DNA of 64,000 bases from Halobacillus sp. Marseille-P3879 (GTDB lineage Bacteria; Bacillota; Bacilli; Bacillales; Halobacillaceae): assembly GCF_900240285.1 (NCBI RefSeq), contig NZ_OESS01000001.1, forward strand, positions 186,001 to 250,000, given 5' to 3'. Position numbers and translations under genes: made by a program. A model generated the notes under the pieces. It saw only the letters and a program-made list of their open reading frames with translations, was not told the DNA's origin and did no database searches. Below, piece by piece: positions 8,953-21,282 of the stretch (its first letter is position 1; each line of letters starts with the position of its first letter).

Positions 8953-10662
8953 GTGTTAGCACGATTTTTTTCTTACTATAAACCATACAAATGGTTGTTT
9001 ATACTAGATTTCAGCTGCGCGGTGCTGGTCGGGATCTTAGAACTGGCCTTTCCGCTTGCGGTGAATTATGTCATTGATAAGCTGCTGCCGCGCGAGAATT
9101 GGACGATCATTATCATCGCCTGTATCGGGCTGCTGCTTGTCTATCTCATCAATACCGGGCTTCATTACGTGGTCACTTACTGGGGGCATAAGCTTGGCAT
9201 CAACATTGAGACGGATATGCGGCAGAAGCTTTTTACCCATATGCAGAAGTTGTCGTTCGGCTATTACGATAACAGCAAAACCGGTCACAGCATTTCGCGG
9301 CTGACCAAGGATTTAGAGGAAATCGGCGAAGTGGCTCACCACGGACCGGAGGACATGTTTGTTGCTTTTATGACGCTGATCGGCTCGTTCGTTATCATGC
9401 TGACGATCAACTGGAAGCTGGCTGTTCTTTCCTTTATCGTTATTCCGCTGCTTATTGTACTCGCCATCTATTTTAATAAAAAAATGACGGTTACGTTCCG
9501 TCGCATGTTCCATAATGTCGCAGAGATCAACTCGCGGGTAGAAGACAGCATCGGAGGAATCCGGGTGGTTCAGGCGTTTGCCAACGAAAAGCATGAACAG
9601 AGCAAATTCCAGGAGAACAACGAGCATTACCGTACGACAAAGCTTCAGTCTTATAGAATTATGGCACAGAACGTTACCGCCAACTATGTGCTGATGAGAA
9701 TGGTGACGCTGTTTACACTGCTGTTTGGAACCTATTTTGTCATTGCCGGCGAGCTGACTTACGGTGAATTTGTTGCGTTTATCCTGCTTGCGAATATTCT
9801 CATTGGACCGATTCAAAAAATTAACGCCGTGATTGAAAGCTATCCTAAAGGGATTGCCGGTTTTAAGCGGTATACCGAGATCATGGACACAGCTCCTGAG
9901 ATTAAAGATAAAGACGACGCGGTTCATCGAGAACTGCGTGGTGCGATCGATTACCGGGACGTCACGTTTGGCTACGAAGGGCTTGCTCCTGTACTGGATC
10001 ACATCAGCCTCTCCATTGATCCCGGAGAAACAGTCGCCTTCGTCGGTCCTTCGGGCGCTGGAAAAACGACCCTGTGCAGTCTGCTGCCGCGCTTTTACGA
10101 AATACAAGACGGTGCGATCGCTGTTGACGGTACCGACATCCGCGATATTAAGCTCGATTCCCTGCGCAGCCAGATCGGAATCGTACAGCAGGATGTCTTC
10201 CTTTTCTCAGGAACGATTCGTGAAAACATCGCCTACGGGAACTTAAAGGCGACGGATGAAGAAATAATGCAAGCTTCGATTCGAGCACGACTCGATGAAT
10301 TTATCGCCAGTCAGCCGCAAGGGCTCGACACCGTCATCGGAGAAAGAGGTGTGAAGCTCTCTGGAGGACAGAAGCAGCGCTTATCCATCGCCCGCATGTT
10401 TTTGAAAAATCCGCCGATTTTAATTCTGGATGAAGCGACGTCGGCTCTTGATACCGAAACGGAAATTGCGATCCAGCAATCTCTTGAAGAGCTGACAGAA
10501 GGGCGCACCACGCTCGTTATTGCCCACCGGCTTGCGACGATTAAAAACGCCGACCGGATCATGGTGGTTACAAAAGAGGGAATTGCGGAGCAGGGTAATC
10601 ATGAAGAACTGCTGCAATCTGAAGGGATTTACAGCCGGCTGCATGCCGCACAATTTAATTAA
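8953..10662 (+). CDS. ABC exporter, fused permease and ATPase (MsbA/LmrA-like)
   Basis: A 569-residue half transporter that would work as a homodimer, or as a heterodimer with a partner elsewhere. Six membrane segments fill residues 15-300. The ATPase domain (about 325-565) has Walker A GPSGAGKTT, signature LSGGQKQR, Walker B ILILDEATSALD and H-loop IAHRLATI. It belongs to the multidrug/lipid exporter class (B. subtilis YgaD/YfiB-like). The start is GTG with GAGGGG 8 bases before; an ATG at 8949 is out of frame. Substrate unknown; no partner subunit is adjacent. Confidence 0.9.
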   Translation: MLARFFSYYKPYKWLFILDFSCAVLVGILELAFPLAVNYVIDKLLPRENWTIIIIACIGLLLVYLINTGLHYVVTYWGHKLGINIETDMRQKLFTHMQKLSFGYYDNSKTGHSISRLTKDLEEIGEVAHHGPEDMFVAFMTLIGSFVIMLTINWKLAVLSFIVIPLLIVLAIYFNKKMTVTFRRMFHNVAEINSRVEDSIGGIRVVQAFANEKHEQSKFQENNEHYRTTKLQSYRIMAQNVTANYVLMRMVTLFTLLFGTYFVIAGELTYGEFVAFILLANILIGPIQKINAVIESYPKGIAGFKRYTEIMDTAPEIKDKDDAVHRELRGAIDYRDVTFGYEGLAPVLDHISLSIDPGETVAFVGPSGAGKTTLCSLLPRFYEIQDGAIAVDGTDIRDIKLDSLRSQIGIVQQDVFLFSGTIRENIAYGNLKATDEEIMQASIRARLDEFIASQPQGLDTVIGERGVKLSGGQKQRLSIARMFLKNPPILILDEATSALDTETEIAIQQSLEELTEGRTTLVIAHRLATIKNADRIMVVTKEGIAEQGNHEELLQSEGIYSRLHAAQFN

Positions 10663-10768
10663 TCGATCATTGAGTGATTCTTTTCAATTACGAATATGAA
10701 TAACAACAAATAGACTAGTGATACCGAGAGAGGATGACACCCTGCCACAGCAGCAGGAGGAAATTTGT

Positions 10769-10858
10769 GTGAATGTGAAGCGGGTGTTTGACTGGGTGCA
10801 TTCTTGTATAGAAAGAGAAGTGACCATTACCGCCGGGGACCTTGCGTTTACTTTGTAA
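10769..10858 (+). pseudogene. Short ORF, probable 5' remnant of a truncated gene
   Basis: A 29-codon frame starting at GTG behind a perfect AGGAGG site (10756-10761), reading VNVKRVFDWVHSCIEREV then ITAGDLAFTL before TAA. The strong ribosome site and the amphipathic beginning, followed by a sudden stop where a hydrophobic segment seems to start, suggest the 5' end of a longer membrane-protein gene whose rest is lost. The parent family is not identified with any confidence. It could also be a genuine small peptide. Confidence 0.4.
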
Positions 10859-10896
10859 TTTTAACTAGCCGGCAAACCTGAAATAGCAAGAAAATA

Positions 10897-10925
10897 AAAG
10901 AGCGGAGACACACTCTTCGCTCTTC
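10897..10925 (+). terminator. Weak hairpin, possible terminator
   Basis: AAGAGCG pairs with CGCTCTT over a 13-base loop, followed by CTTTA. The T run is poor. Confidence 0.35.
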
Positions 10926-11063
10926 TTTATAATGGTCGACTTTACATATTTTCAATTTATTGTAAGTTCTCGTGCCTTTTTGTGATAAGGTGGACGTAGA
11001 CATACATACCTGCATGAGTGCTGAAGTAAAAGGAAGGCGCAATAGCAAAAAGGAGGTGGGACA

Positions 11064-11546
11064 ATGTATAAGTTTTTAACTCAAATCGGTATTTCATTCT
11101 TTTTATTGATTTTCGCAGCTTTTGCCTCCTGGTACGAGGGGAGTGCGATTTTAGAAAATCCCTGGGAATGGAAATACTCAACGCCTTTCTCGGAGCTTTT
11201 TTATGGAGAAGTTCACAGCCAGGCTCACATTTCTCAACTTGACTATTTTGTATATGCAGCAAAATTCCAACCCGCTTTTCCGATCTTGATGGTAGTCAGT
11301 AGTATTTATATCATTCTATTGATTGGAAATTCCTTATTTAGAGACCGTCTAAAAACGTTAACTCTATATCTATGTTTCTGGGGAGCATCGTTTATATCTC
11401 TCAGTTTACTTATTAATCATTCTCCTACAACAGGAGGAAAAATCTTCACATTCATTTTTTTAATAAGCGGAATTTGGTGTTGTGCTAAAGCTGCGTATGT
11501 TTCTTATAAGACCAGAGGGAAACTGTCCCATCATATTGTTCATTAG
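11064..11546 (+). CDS. Hypothetical membrane protein
   Basis: A 160-residue protein with an excellent ribosome site (AAAAAGGAGGTGGGA). Four hydrophobic stretches are visible, roughly residues 5-24, 72-92, 101-120 and 127-146, so it is a small four-helix membrane protein, with a polar loop between helices 1 and 2. I do not recognise the family. It is monocistronic, with a terminator 40 bases after the stop. Confidence 0.7.
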   Translation: MYKFLTQIGISFFLLIFAAFASWYEGSAILENPWEWKYSTPFSELFYGEVHSQAHISQLDYFVYAAKFQPAFPILMVVSSIYIILLIGNSLFRDRLKTLTLYLCFWGASFISLSLLINHSPTTGGKIFTFIFLISGIWCCAKAAYVSYKTRGKLSHHIVH

Positions 11547-11581
11547 TTGGAATTCAGCACGATGATGACTTATGATAATAA

Positions 11582-11610
11582 AAGAGAAGTGCTGCAACAC
11601 TTCTCTTTAC
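11582..11610 (+). terminator. Intrinsic terminator
   Basis: AAGAGAAGTG and CACTTCTCTT pair around a short loop downstream of the membrane-protein gene. Confidence 0.65.
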
Positions 11611-11713
11611 CTCTTATCCAGAGGACTCACTTTAAATGGGCCACTTTGTATCTTCGTTGATAGGGTGGTTCTTTTTTTATACTATTTAGGAATCCTATCA
11701 TATACCCACCTCG

Positions 11714-12370
11714 TTATTTTCTTCTACTTGTCTGCTGCGTAAATAAAAGAGTCAGCCACAACCCAAGTCCGATAATGAAGAATACCATAAACGAACTGAT
11801 GGCAATGAATACTTCTCCGGTGGCTAAGCCTGACGTAAAAGCGACAAAGAGACTGAATAAAATGATGCCGATCGCTAACGCATAAAGCAGCGCTCTTCCT
11901 TTTCTCATGGCGTAATACTTTCTTGTCTCTCTCGTCAGCAGGCTGTAAGTTACCAGTGCTCCTCCAGCCACGACGAAAATGGCAGGCCCGGTTACAGCTA
12001 CACCGGGGAGACCCATGAAGTACAGCATCGCAGTAGTTAAGGCTCCGAAAACGATGACTAAGATTCCGACGATTAATCCTGCAGCTGATACTCTTGAGGC
12101 CATCGATGTGTAGATCTCTTTTTTCGTTTGGTCTTCACCATGGCGGCGCATATCTTCTTTAAGCCCGGTTAAGTCTCCCATCGAATGGGTTGCTTGTTTA
12201 AAGGCTTCATCTTCTGATTTTCCTTCTTTTTCGAAATCGCGGGCTTTTTCTTTGAGATTGACAGTTAGTTCTTCTTTTAGTTCATAAAGCTGCTGACTTT
12301 CGCCCACCCCGGAGAATTCCTGATCAAGGTAGGTTTTCACTTTTTTATCCAGGTTATTCTGACGTTTCAT
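11714..12370 (-). CDS. Permease-prefix-domain membrane protein, partner of PadR
   Basis: A 218-residue protein. The first 90 residues are a charged helical domain (KVKTYLDQEFSGVGES...YELKEELTVNLKEK...SEDEAFKQATHSMGDL) typical of the permease prefix domain 1/DUF1700-like proteins that accompany PadR regulators. After it come four membrane segments at about 95-115, 120-142, 157-177 and 184-210. Its start overlaps the stop of the PadR gene by 17 bases, so the two are translationally coupled. In such pairs the membrane protein is thought to act in envelope stress or as an antagonist of the regulator, but its role here is unknown. Confidence 0.8.
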   Translation of the reverse strand: MKRQNNLDKKVKTYLDQEFSGVGESQQLYELKEELTVNLKEKARDFEKEGKSEDEAFKQATHSMGDLTGLKEDMRRHGEDQTKKEIYTSMASRVSAAGLIVGILVIVFGALTTAMLYFMGLPGVAVTGPAIFVVAGGALVTYSLLTRETRKYYAMRKGRALLYALAIGIILFSLFVAFTSGLATGEVFIAISSFMVFFIIGLGLWLTLLFTQQTSRRK

Positions 12371-12713
12371 TCGAGTCGTTCCCTCCTTTAATTAATTTGT
12401 TTAGAATTTCTTTTGCAAACTCCCAATCTCTTTGGTTCTGAGCGAAGCGTTCTCTGCCTGTATCCGTAATTTGATAATATTTGCGGCGGCCTCCCTGGGT
12501 TTCATCGCCCCAATATGAAGCAATGTAGCCGTCTTTTTCGAGACGACGAAAGGCTGTGTAAAGGGTTGCTTCTTTCAGTTCATATTGACCGTTACTTAAT
12601 TCGAGGATCTTTTTATAAATCTCATAACCATAACTATCGTGCTGCTGGAGAATGTTCAGCACAATAGTATCGGTGTGTCCGCGGATCAAGTCATTGGAGA
12701 TTTTCTTTTCCAA
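12354..12713 (-). CDS. PadR family transcriptional regulator
   Basis: A 119-residue winged-helix repressor of the short PadR subfamily. The family block is seen from DTIVLNILQQHDSYGYEIYKKI through KEATLYTAFRRLEKDGYIASYWG...GGRRKYYQITDTG. The initiation codon is TTG with AGGAGGTGGGG upstream. It is the first gene of a two-gene operon with the permease-prefix protein. An inverted repeat covers its own -35 box, consistent with autorepression. Confidence 0.9.
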   Translation of the reverse strand: MEKKISNDLIRGHTDTIVLNILQQHDSYGYEIYKKILELSNGQYELKEATLYTAFRRLEKDGYIASYWGDETQGGRRKYYQITDTGRERFAQNQRDWEFAKEILNKLIKGGNDSNETSE

Positions 12714-12736
12714 CGCTTCCCCACCTCCTTTATTAC

Positions 12737-12771
12737 AATATATAGCACATTACTTTGTCTGTCAAAGTAAT
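12737..12771 (-). promoter_or_regulatory. PadR operon promoter with embedded operator
   Basis: On the minus strand TTGACA (12760-12765), a 17-base spacer and TATATT (12737-12742) form a near-consensus promoter. A perfect inverted repeat, ATTACTTTG and CAAAGTAAT with a 5-base spacer (12749-12771), contains the -35 box and is the probable PadR operator. Confidence 0.75.
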
Positions 12772-12874
12772 TTATTAAGAATAGTAATTATGAGGCTGTA
12801 GAAACCCGTTTACATAAATTTGGAAATGGACTAAAGTTATAGATAACAGCGCTGACGGTAAAGGAGAAAAAGCA

Positions 12875-13903
12875 ATGAATAGTCAATGGATAGCAGAAAG
12901 GTTCCACCATTTCGCTTCTTTTGAGTGTGAAGGTTCCAGCGAGCTTTATAAAAACTTGTCCTTACATATTGCGAAGGATGATCCATTACGGCAACTGTGT
13001 TTACATGCGAGGGAAGACCAGCCGATTCCAAATTTACTCTTTGGAGCGGTTCATTATTTATTGCTCCAGGGTACAGATCATGAATTAAAAGAGTACTATC
13101 CAAGCTTAAGGAATGGGAGCAGGAGGGAGAAGGACCCTTTTCCACTGTTTAAAGATTTTTGCAGTGAATACAGGGATAAAATAATGTCCATCCTTCAAAC
13201 CAGACGTGTGCAGACCAATGAAGTACGTCGTTGCGCTTACCTGTATCCTGTCTTCTGTTACATCTACCAGCAAACCAATAAGCCTCTTTCGCTTATAGAA
13301 ATTGGAACGAGTGCAGGCCTGCAGCTGTTATGGGACCAGTACGCTTATTCGTACGGAACTGACAGCCTTTATGGCAGCAAGCATTCTTTTGTTCATCTAA
13401 CCTCTCACGTACGACACGGTGAATTATCACATGATTTACTGTCTACCCATCCGCCAGTCAACGATCGGTTAGGCATTGATTTACACTTAAGCGACCTCAC
13501 CTGTGAAGAGGATTATTTATGGTTAAAAGCTCTCATCTGGCCGGAACACAAGGAAAGACGAAGAAACTTTGAAAATGCAGTAAAGCAATTAAAGTTAAAT
13601 CCTCCTCCTCTAATAGAAGGAGATGGAGCATCCTTATTACTGAAAGCAGCTGAGGGGACTCCTGCAGATACGACGATTTGTCTCTTTCATACTCATGTGG
13701 CTAATCAGATGCCAACGTCTGTTAGAAGCGAGTTCATTCAAAACGTTCATAAAATAGGCAGTTATCGAGATATCTTTCATGTTTACAACAATATAGAGGA
13801 TAGGAAGCTTCACGTGGATTCGATCATAAACGGAAAGGTAACGAAGCGGACTGTCGGTGAGACCGATGGGCATGGAAGCTGGTTTGATTGGAGTTTGTCC
13901 TGA
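12875..13903 (+). CDS. DUF2332 domain-containing protein
   Basis: A 342-residue protein of the DUF2332 family, recognised by the N-terminal pattern FHHFASFECEGSSELYKNL and the central SLIEIGTSAGLQLLWDQYAYSYG block, which resembles the glycine-rich loop of a methyltransferase-like Rossmann fold. The function of the family is not established. The start ATG has AAAGGAG upstream. No functional partner is evident; the next gene (GrpB-like) is 77 bases downstream. Confidence 0.8.
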   Translation: MNSQWIAERFHHFASFECEGSSELYKNLSLHIAKDDPLRQLCLHAREDQPIPNLLFGAVHYLLLQGTDHELKEYYPSLRNGSRREKDPFPLFKDFCSEYRDKIMSILQTRRVQTNEVRRCAYLYPVFCYIYQQTNKPLSLIEIGTSAGLQLLWDQYAYSYGTDSLYGSKHSFVHLTSHVRHGELSHDLLSTHPPVNDRLGIDLHLSDLTCEEDYLWLKALIWPEHKERRRNFENAVKQLKLNPPPLIEGDGASLLLKAAEGTPADTTICLFHTHVANQMPTSVRSEFIQNVHKIGSYRDIFHVYNNIEDRKLHVDSIINGKVTKRTVGETDGHGSWFDWSLS

Positions 13904-13980
13904 TTTACAACGTAAAATCAGCTGGTTCTGGAGGGGTGGAATAAGCAGATAAAATAAGGGATACAAGGAGACGATTTTCA

Positions 13981-14511
13981 ATGGTGAATCGTACAATGAA
14001 CATAACTGTGAAAGACTATGATGAAAACTGGATCGAATTATTTAAAATAGAAGCAAGAGAAATTAAAGATATATTCAAAGATGAGCTCGTTGACATTCAT
14101 CATATCGGTAGTACAGCAGTCCCCCATCTAAAAGCTAAATCGATCATCGATATCATGCCAATAGTAAAGGATATAGCCGCTGTTGATAATTTTAATGACG
14201 AAATGATGGAAAGGGGTTATGAGGCGCTTGGAGAGTTTGGGGTGAAAGGAAGAAGATACTTCCGAAAAGGTGGAGAAAACAGGACTCATCAGGTACATAT
14301 TTTTCAATACGATAATAACTTTGAGATCGAACGCCATCTTGCTGTTCGAGATTATCTTCGATCCCATAAGGAAGATGCAATTGAATATGGCCGGTTGAAG
14401 GAACAACTTGCTCTGCAGTTTCCTAAGAATATTGAAGGCTATAGTAATGGTAAACATGATTTTGTCCAGAACCTGCAGCGAAAAGCACTGGAATGGAAAA
14501 GGAGGGAGTGA
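13981..14511 (+). CDS. GrpB family protein (UPF0157)
   Basis: A 176-residue member of the GrpB/UPF0157 family with a nucleotidyltransferase-like fold. Family signatures are DYDENWIELFKIEAREI, IHHIGSTAVPHLKAKSIIDIMPIV and the QVHIFQY...IERHLAVRDYLRSHKEDAIEYGRLKEQLA tail. The biochemical role is not settled; some relatives are linked to CoA metabolism or drug inactivation. The start at 13981 has AAGGAG 11 bases away; ATG at 13996 is an alternative without a ribosome site. Confidence 0.85.
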   Translation: MVNRTMNITVKDYDENWIELFKIEAREIKDIFKDELVDIHHIGSTAVPHLKAKSIIDIMPIVKDIAAVDNFNDEMMERGYEALGEFGVKGRRYFRKGGENRTHQVHIFQYDNNFEIERHLAVRDYLRSHKEDAIEYGRLKEQLALQFPKNIEGYSNGKHDFVQNLQRKALEWKRRE

Positions 14512-14563
14512 ATCACTGATCACAAGCCCTCTCGTTGAAGCAGCTTGAAAAGGGGCATCAGCC

Positions 14564-15133
14564 TTAACGATGATCGGTATGATAGGGACAGGTTATGAGA
14601 TGATCATCAATAACACCAATGGCCTGCAAAAAGGAATAGATCGTTACAGGACCGACAAACTTAAAGCCGCGTTTCTTTAAGTCTTTGCTTACTTGTACGG
14701 AAAGCTCGTCTTGAGCCGGTATCTGTGATGACTGCTGCCGGTGGTTAATGATAGGGTGATGGTCGGTAAACTGCCAGAAGTACGCTGACAGACTGCCGAA
14801 CTCTTCCTGTATTTTGAGCGCAGCCAATGCATTGGACTTTACGGCTTTTATTTTCTGAGGGTGACGGACGACTTCCCCTTTCTCCCGGATGGCTTCAAGA
14901 TCAGATTCTGATAAAGCGGCACACCGGTCGAGATCAAAGTGGTGAAAAGCTCTGCGATAGCCTTCCCGCTTATTTAAAATCGTTCTCCACGATAAGCCTG
15001 CCTGAGCTCCTTCTAAATTCAGCATTTCAAATAAATAAGTGTCGTCATGGCTGGGCCGTCCCCATTCTGTGTTATGATAGTGCGTCATATTTGGATCGGA
15101 TTGCGCCCATGGACAGATTTCATTTTCCGTCAT
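14564..15133 (-). CDS. tag: DNA-3-methyladenine glycosylase I
   Basis: A 189-residue base-excision repair enzyme that removes 3-methyladenine from alkylated DNA. Zinc ligands are visible at both ends: Cys in EICPWA and His in THYHNTEWG at the N-terminus, and His and Cys in DDHLITCPYH at the C-terminus. The GLSWRTILNKREGYRRAF block is the family core. The length is normal. It is a single gene on the minus strand, convergent with the GrpB-like gene. Confidence 0.93.
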   Translation of the reverse strand: MTENEICPWAQSDPNMTHYHNTEWGRPSHDDTYLFEMLNLEGAQAGLSWRTILNKREGYRRAFHHFDLDRCAALSESDLEAIREKGEVVRHPQKIKAVKSNALAALKIQEEFGSLSAYFWQFTDHHPIINHRQQSSQIPAQDELSVQVSKDLKKRGFKFVGPVTIYSFLQAIGVIDDHLITCPYHTDHR

Positions 15134-15313
15134 TTTCTATTATCCCCTTTTTTTATTCTTGAATTTCTTCTTATCTTATACCTCTTCTGTCACATCAACA
15201 AGTAAATCTGTAATAAAAACATGAAGCGCCCGTAATAATTATGAGATTATCAAAACATAGAGGAGAATAGTTGATCAGTTTAAGAGGTTCCCTATCTAAA
15301 GGAGGAGATTATT

Positions 15314-15865
15314 GTGAAGAAACACGTTTTGTTTATTCATAGCGCAGGCCCCCAGGAACACAATGAAGGCAGCAGTAACCTAATCACCTGCTTGCAAAAG
15401 TCTCTTCCCGAGAAGTACAAGTTCTCAGCACCCGCTATGCCTCAGCCGGAAAACCCGAACTATCAAAGCTGGAAGGATACGGTAAAAAAAGAATTCAGCG
15501 AGATAGAAGACGAAGTGATTCTGATCGGGCATTCCCTTGGAGGCTCTGTACTGCTGAAATATCTCTCGGAAGAATCGTGCGGCTTGTCGATCACAGGGTT
15601 ATTTTTACTTGGTTCTCCTTACTGGGGTCTGGATTCAAATTGGCAGTTTGAAGAATTTGCACTCTCAGAAGATTTTGCTGCAAGACTTCCTCGCCGACTG
15701 CAAATTTTCCTTTACCACAGTCTTGATGATAATGTTGTTCCTTTTTCGCATTTTGAACACTATGTGCAGAAGCTTCCGGATGCGCAGACGCGAAGGTTTG
15801 AGGACTACGGGCATTTATTTAAGGAAGGCGTCCCTGAGCTTTTATGTGACATTAAATCTTTGTGA
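15314..15865 (+). CDS. RBBP9/YdeN-type alpha/beta hydrolase
   Basis: A 183-residue serine hydrolase-like protein. The nucleophile elbow is GHSLGGS near residue 74, the acid is probably Asp in YHSLDDNVVPFSH, and the base is His in EDYGHLF near residue 169. This matches the short RBBP9/YdeN group of esterase-like proteins, whose physiological substrates are unknown. It starts at GTG with GGAGGAG upstream. Confidence 0.85.
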   Translation: MKKHVLFIHSAGPQEHNEGSSNLITCLQKSLPEKYKFSAPAMPQPENPNYQSWKDTVKKEFSEIEDEVILIGHSLGGSVLLKYLSEESCGLSITGLFLLGSPYWGLDSNWQFEEFALSEDFAARLPRRLQIFLYHSLDDNVVPFSHFEHYVQKLPDAQTRRFEDYGHLFKEGVPELLCDIKSL

Positions 15866-15990
15866 AACTATAAGTATTTGGAGGGCGGGCGGAATTCTGT
15901 TTTCCATAAAAGAGGGACGGGGACATAAGTAACACAGTGATGTCAAAAAACGAACATTCATATAAACGCAGATGATTAGCGTAGTTAAAA

Positions 15991-16107
15991 TGCGAAGACT
16001 CCTGTGGGAACAGCACGAGCCGAAGATCCCGCAGGAAAGCGATCTTTGCTTTCTGAGGAAGCTTAAGGCCGTGCCCACTTAAAAGCGAAGCGTTTTGACG
16101 GAGCGAT
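15991..16107. repeat. Bacillaceae-type interspersed repeat
   Basis: The non-coding stretch contains GCGAAGACTCCTGTGGGAAC, then AGCACGAGCCGAAGATCCC, GCAGGAAAGCGATCTTTGC and a partner arm ending in GCGAAGCGTTTTGACGGAGC. I recognise this as a short GC-rich repeat scattered through many halophilic Bacillaceae genomes; its parts can fold on themselves. A decayed fragment of the same type appears at 53719-53760. The rest of 15866-16205 shows no gene. Confidence 0.65.
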
Positions 16108-16129
16108 GGTGTGAATTCTCTTTAACATA

Positions 16130-16171
16130 AATAATCCGAACTGATTTCAACAAAATTGTTCGGATTATTTT
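16130..16171. terminator. Terminator after bglH
   Basis: AATAATCCGAAC pairs perfectly with GTTCGGATTATT over a 16-base loop; A/T runs flank both sides, so it can act in both directions. Confidence 0.75.
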
Positions 16172-16205
16172 ATGCTTTATTCAGTTTTGTCCCAACCTCT
16201 TTAGA

Positions 16206-19596
<3,391 letters not shown>

Positions 19597-19620
19597 AATA
19601 AAACCCTCCTTTTTTGATGT

Positions 19621-19635
19621 GTTATACGCTTACAT
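19621..19635 (-). promoter_or_regulatory. cre-like site at the bgl promoter
   Basis: On the minus strand ATGTAAGCGTATAAC resembles a catabolite-responsive element (core TGTAAGCG) with two to three mismatches. It lies at the start of the transcript, just below the -10 box, suitable for CcpA repression. Confidence 0.4.
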
Positions 19636-19662
19636 TATAATTGTACCGATACAATTTATCAA
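19634..19662 (-). promoter_or_regulatory. bglPH promoter with operator filling the spacer
   Basis: On the minus strand TTGATA (19657-19662) and TATAAT (19634-19639) are 17 bases apart. The dyad AATTGTA-N4-TACAATT (19639-19656) occupies the whole spacer and is the likely target of the divergent GntR/UTRA regulator. Confidence 0.8.
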
Positions 19663-19770
19663 TACCCAAACAAAATAATTAGCAATTACTAAAAATAGTG
19701 AATGAGCCGAAGGAACGTTTGTGCTATAATTCTGGTAATGTAAGGACAAAAAAGGTAAAGAGGAATGTTT

Positions 19771-20481
19771 ATGCTAAAGTATCAGCAAATTGCAGTCGAC
19801 ATCGAAAAGTACATTGAAGATAACGCCCTCCAGCAAGGAGAGAAACTCCCTGTCCTTGAGAAGCTGATGGCCCAATTTGATGTGAGTAAAAGCACGATTA
19901 CGAAATCCCTTGATCTATTGGAAAGAAAAGGGGTCGTGTTCCAGGTGAGGGGCAGCGGTATTTTTGTCAGAAGACAAAACAGGGAGGGGTACATCAGTCT
20001 GCTCTCAAATCAGGGGTTTAAGAAAGATCTTGAAGAGTTTAACGTTACGTCAGAGGTGCTCGAGTTAACGCCATGTAAACCAACCGAAGAAGCGGCTCAG
20101 AATCTCAATATCAATCTTGATAACGATGTTTACTATGTGAAGCGCATTCGCTATATTAACGGAGAGACGCTCTGCTTAGAAGAATCCTATTACAATAAAA
20201 CGATTATTCCTTATCTGAACAGAGAGATCGCCACTGAATCGATTTTTAATTACATTCAAGAGGGACTCGGATTGAAGATTGGTTTTTCAGATATTTATCT
20301 TCACGTGGACAAGCTGAATGATGAGGAAGCTCAGTATTTAGGCCTGGAAGAGGGAGACCCCAAGCTTTTCATGGAAAGTATTTTTCATTTAACGAACGGA
20401 CAGCCGTTTGACTTCTCCAAAGTCACGTATAACTTTAAACAATCCCAGTTCTTTCTTCAGGCGAACAGTCATTTATTATAA
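19771..20481 (+). CDS. GntR family regulator with UTRA domain
   Basis: A regulator of about 236 residues. An N-terminal GntR winged helix (KYQQIAVDIEKYIED..GEKLPVLEKLMAQFDVSKSTITKSLDLLERKGVVFQVRGSGIFV) is followed by a UTRA ligand-binding domain from about residue 85. It is divergent from bglPH, and relatives of the TreR/BglR type sense a phosphorylated sugar. ATG at 19771 has GAGGA 6 bases upstream; the in-frame ATG at 19765 touches the ribosome site. An extended -10 (TGCTATAAT, 19722-19730) precedes it. Confidence 0.88.
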   Translation: MLKYQQIAVDIEKYIEDNALQQGEKLPVLEKLMAQFDVSKSTITKSLDLLERKGVVFQVRGSGIFVRRQNREGYISLLSNQGFKKDLEEFNVTSEVLELTPCKPTEEAAQNLNINLDNDVYYVKRIRYINGETLCLEESYYNKTIIPYLNREIATESIFNYIQEGLGLKIGFSDIYLHVDKLNDEEAQYLGLEEGDPKLFMESIFHLTNGQPFDFSKVTYNFKQSQFFLQANSHLL

Positions 20482-20486
20482 AATAG

Positions 20487-20522
20487 AAAGCTTGATTTCC
20501 ACGTTAAGAAATCAAGCTTTTA
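20487..20522 (+). terminator. Intrinsic terminator after GntR gene
   Basis: AAAGCTTGATTTC pairs perfectly with GAAATCAAGCTTT around an 8-base loop, ending in TTTT. Confidence 0.85.
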
Positions 20523-20588
20523 ATATTCTGGTGAAACAAATCCTGCTTTGAGCCGTAATATAAGTATGGAAAGAAAGGAGTTTTTTTT

Positions 20589-21029
20589 ATGGGCGTTCAT
20601 AATCCAGCAGGCTTCTGGAATAGACTGGGAGCAAGAATCGTAGACGGAATTTTATTATCTATTGTACTTGGAACCATTACCTTAGTAATTCACGGGCATT
20701 TTTTCTATGATGGGTACAGTGCTGTTGATTTAATTGGGTATGTTTATGCCATTGTGCTGCCTGTCGTCTGGTATGGGTACACTATAGGGAGAAAAGTAAT
20801 CGGGATCCGCATCGTACGAATGGACGGTCAAAACGTGGGATTTGGCACGATGTTGTTAAGAGAACTCGTAGGAACACTTGTTTATGTGGTTACGCTTGGG
20901 ATCGGGCTGATCGTAAGTGCATTTATGGTAGGGACGAGAGAAGACAAACGCGCGATTCACGATTTCATTGCCGGCACCTACGTCACCCACGACCGGCCGC
21001 CGGAAGAGACCGAGGCCGCAGCAAAATAA
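20589..21029 (+). CDS. RDD family membrane protein
   Basis: A 146-residue RDD-domain protein. The motif begins FWNRLGARIVDGILLS, where R-x-x-D of the first membrane helix names the family. A second segment (YVYAIVLPVVWYGYTIGRKVIGIRIV) and a third (GTLVYVVTLGIGLIVSAFMVG) follow, ending in the usual RAIHDFIAGTYV. Some RDD proteins have been linked to sodium/proton antiport in halophiles, others to stress; the function here is unknown. Likely co-transcribed with the PspC gene 18 bases downstream. Confidence 0.9.
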   Translation: MGVHNPAGFWNRLGARIVDGILLSIVLGTITLVIHGHFFYDGYSAVDLIGYVYAIVLPVVWYGYTIGRKVIGIRIVRMDGQNVGFGTMLLRELVGTLVYVVTLGIGLIVSAFMVGTREDKRAIHDFIAGTYVTHDRPPEETEAAAK

Positions 21030-21047
21030 GTAAAGCAGGGGGCATCT

Positions 21048-21245
21048 ATGATGAAAAAGTTATACCGATCCACTAAGAATACTCAATTTGCAGGTGTGTT
21101 AGGTGGTATTGGCGAATTATACAGCATCGATGTCTCTTTACTTCGCATTCTTACAGTCGTTTCAGGTTTTTTCACAGGGGGAATGGTCTGGCTGATATAT
21201 ATTATTGCCGCAGTCGTGATGCCGACGGACAAGGAACTGGAGTAG
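21048..21245 (+). CDS. PspC domain protein
   Basis: A 65-residue PspC-domain protein: KKLYRSTKNTQFAGVLGGIGELYSIDVSLLRIL is the family signature, followed by one long membrane helix (VVSGFFTGGMVWLIYIIAAVVMP). Stand-alone PspC proteins in Firmicutes are envelope-stress associated, but the exact function is not known. It starts at ATG-ATG behind AGGGGG and follows the RDD gene directly. Confidence 0.9.
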   Translation: MMKKLYRSTKNTQFAGVLGGIGELYSIDVSLLRILTVVSGFFTGGMVWLIYIIAAVVMPTDKELE

Positions 21246-21282
21246 AGGTGTTTCTCTCCCCACAGAAGGAAAAAAGTGGGGA

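Larger units (their letters stand above)
10663..11063. other. Mostly gene-free stretch with a gene fragment and a weak terminator
   Basis: Apart from the short open frame at 10769-10858 and a weak hairpin at 10897-10925, nothing recognisable is seen here. Confidence 0.5.
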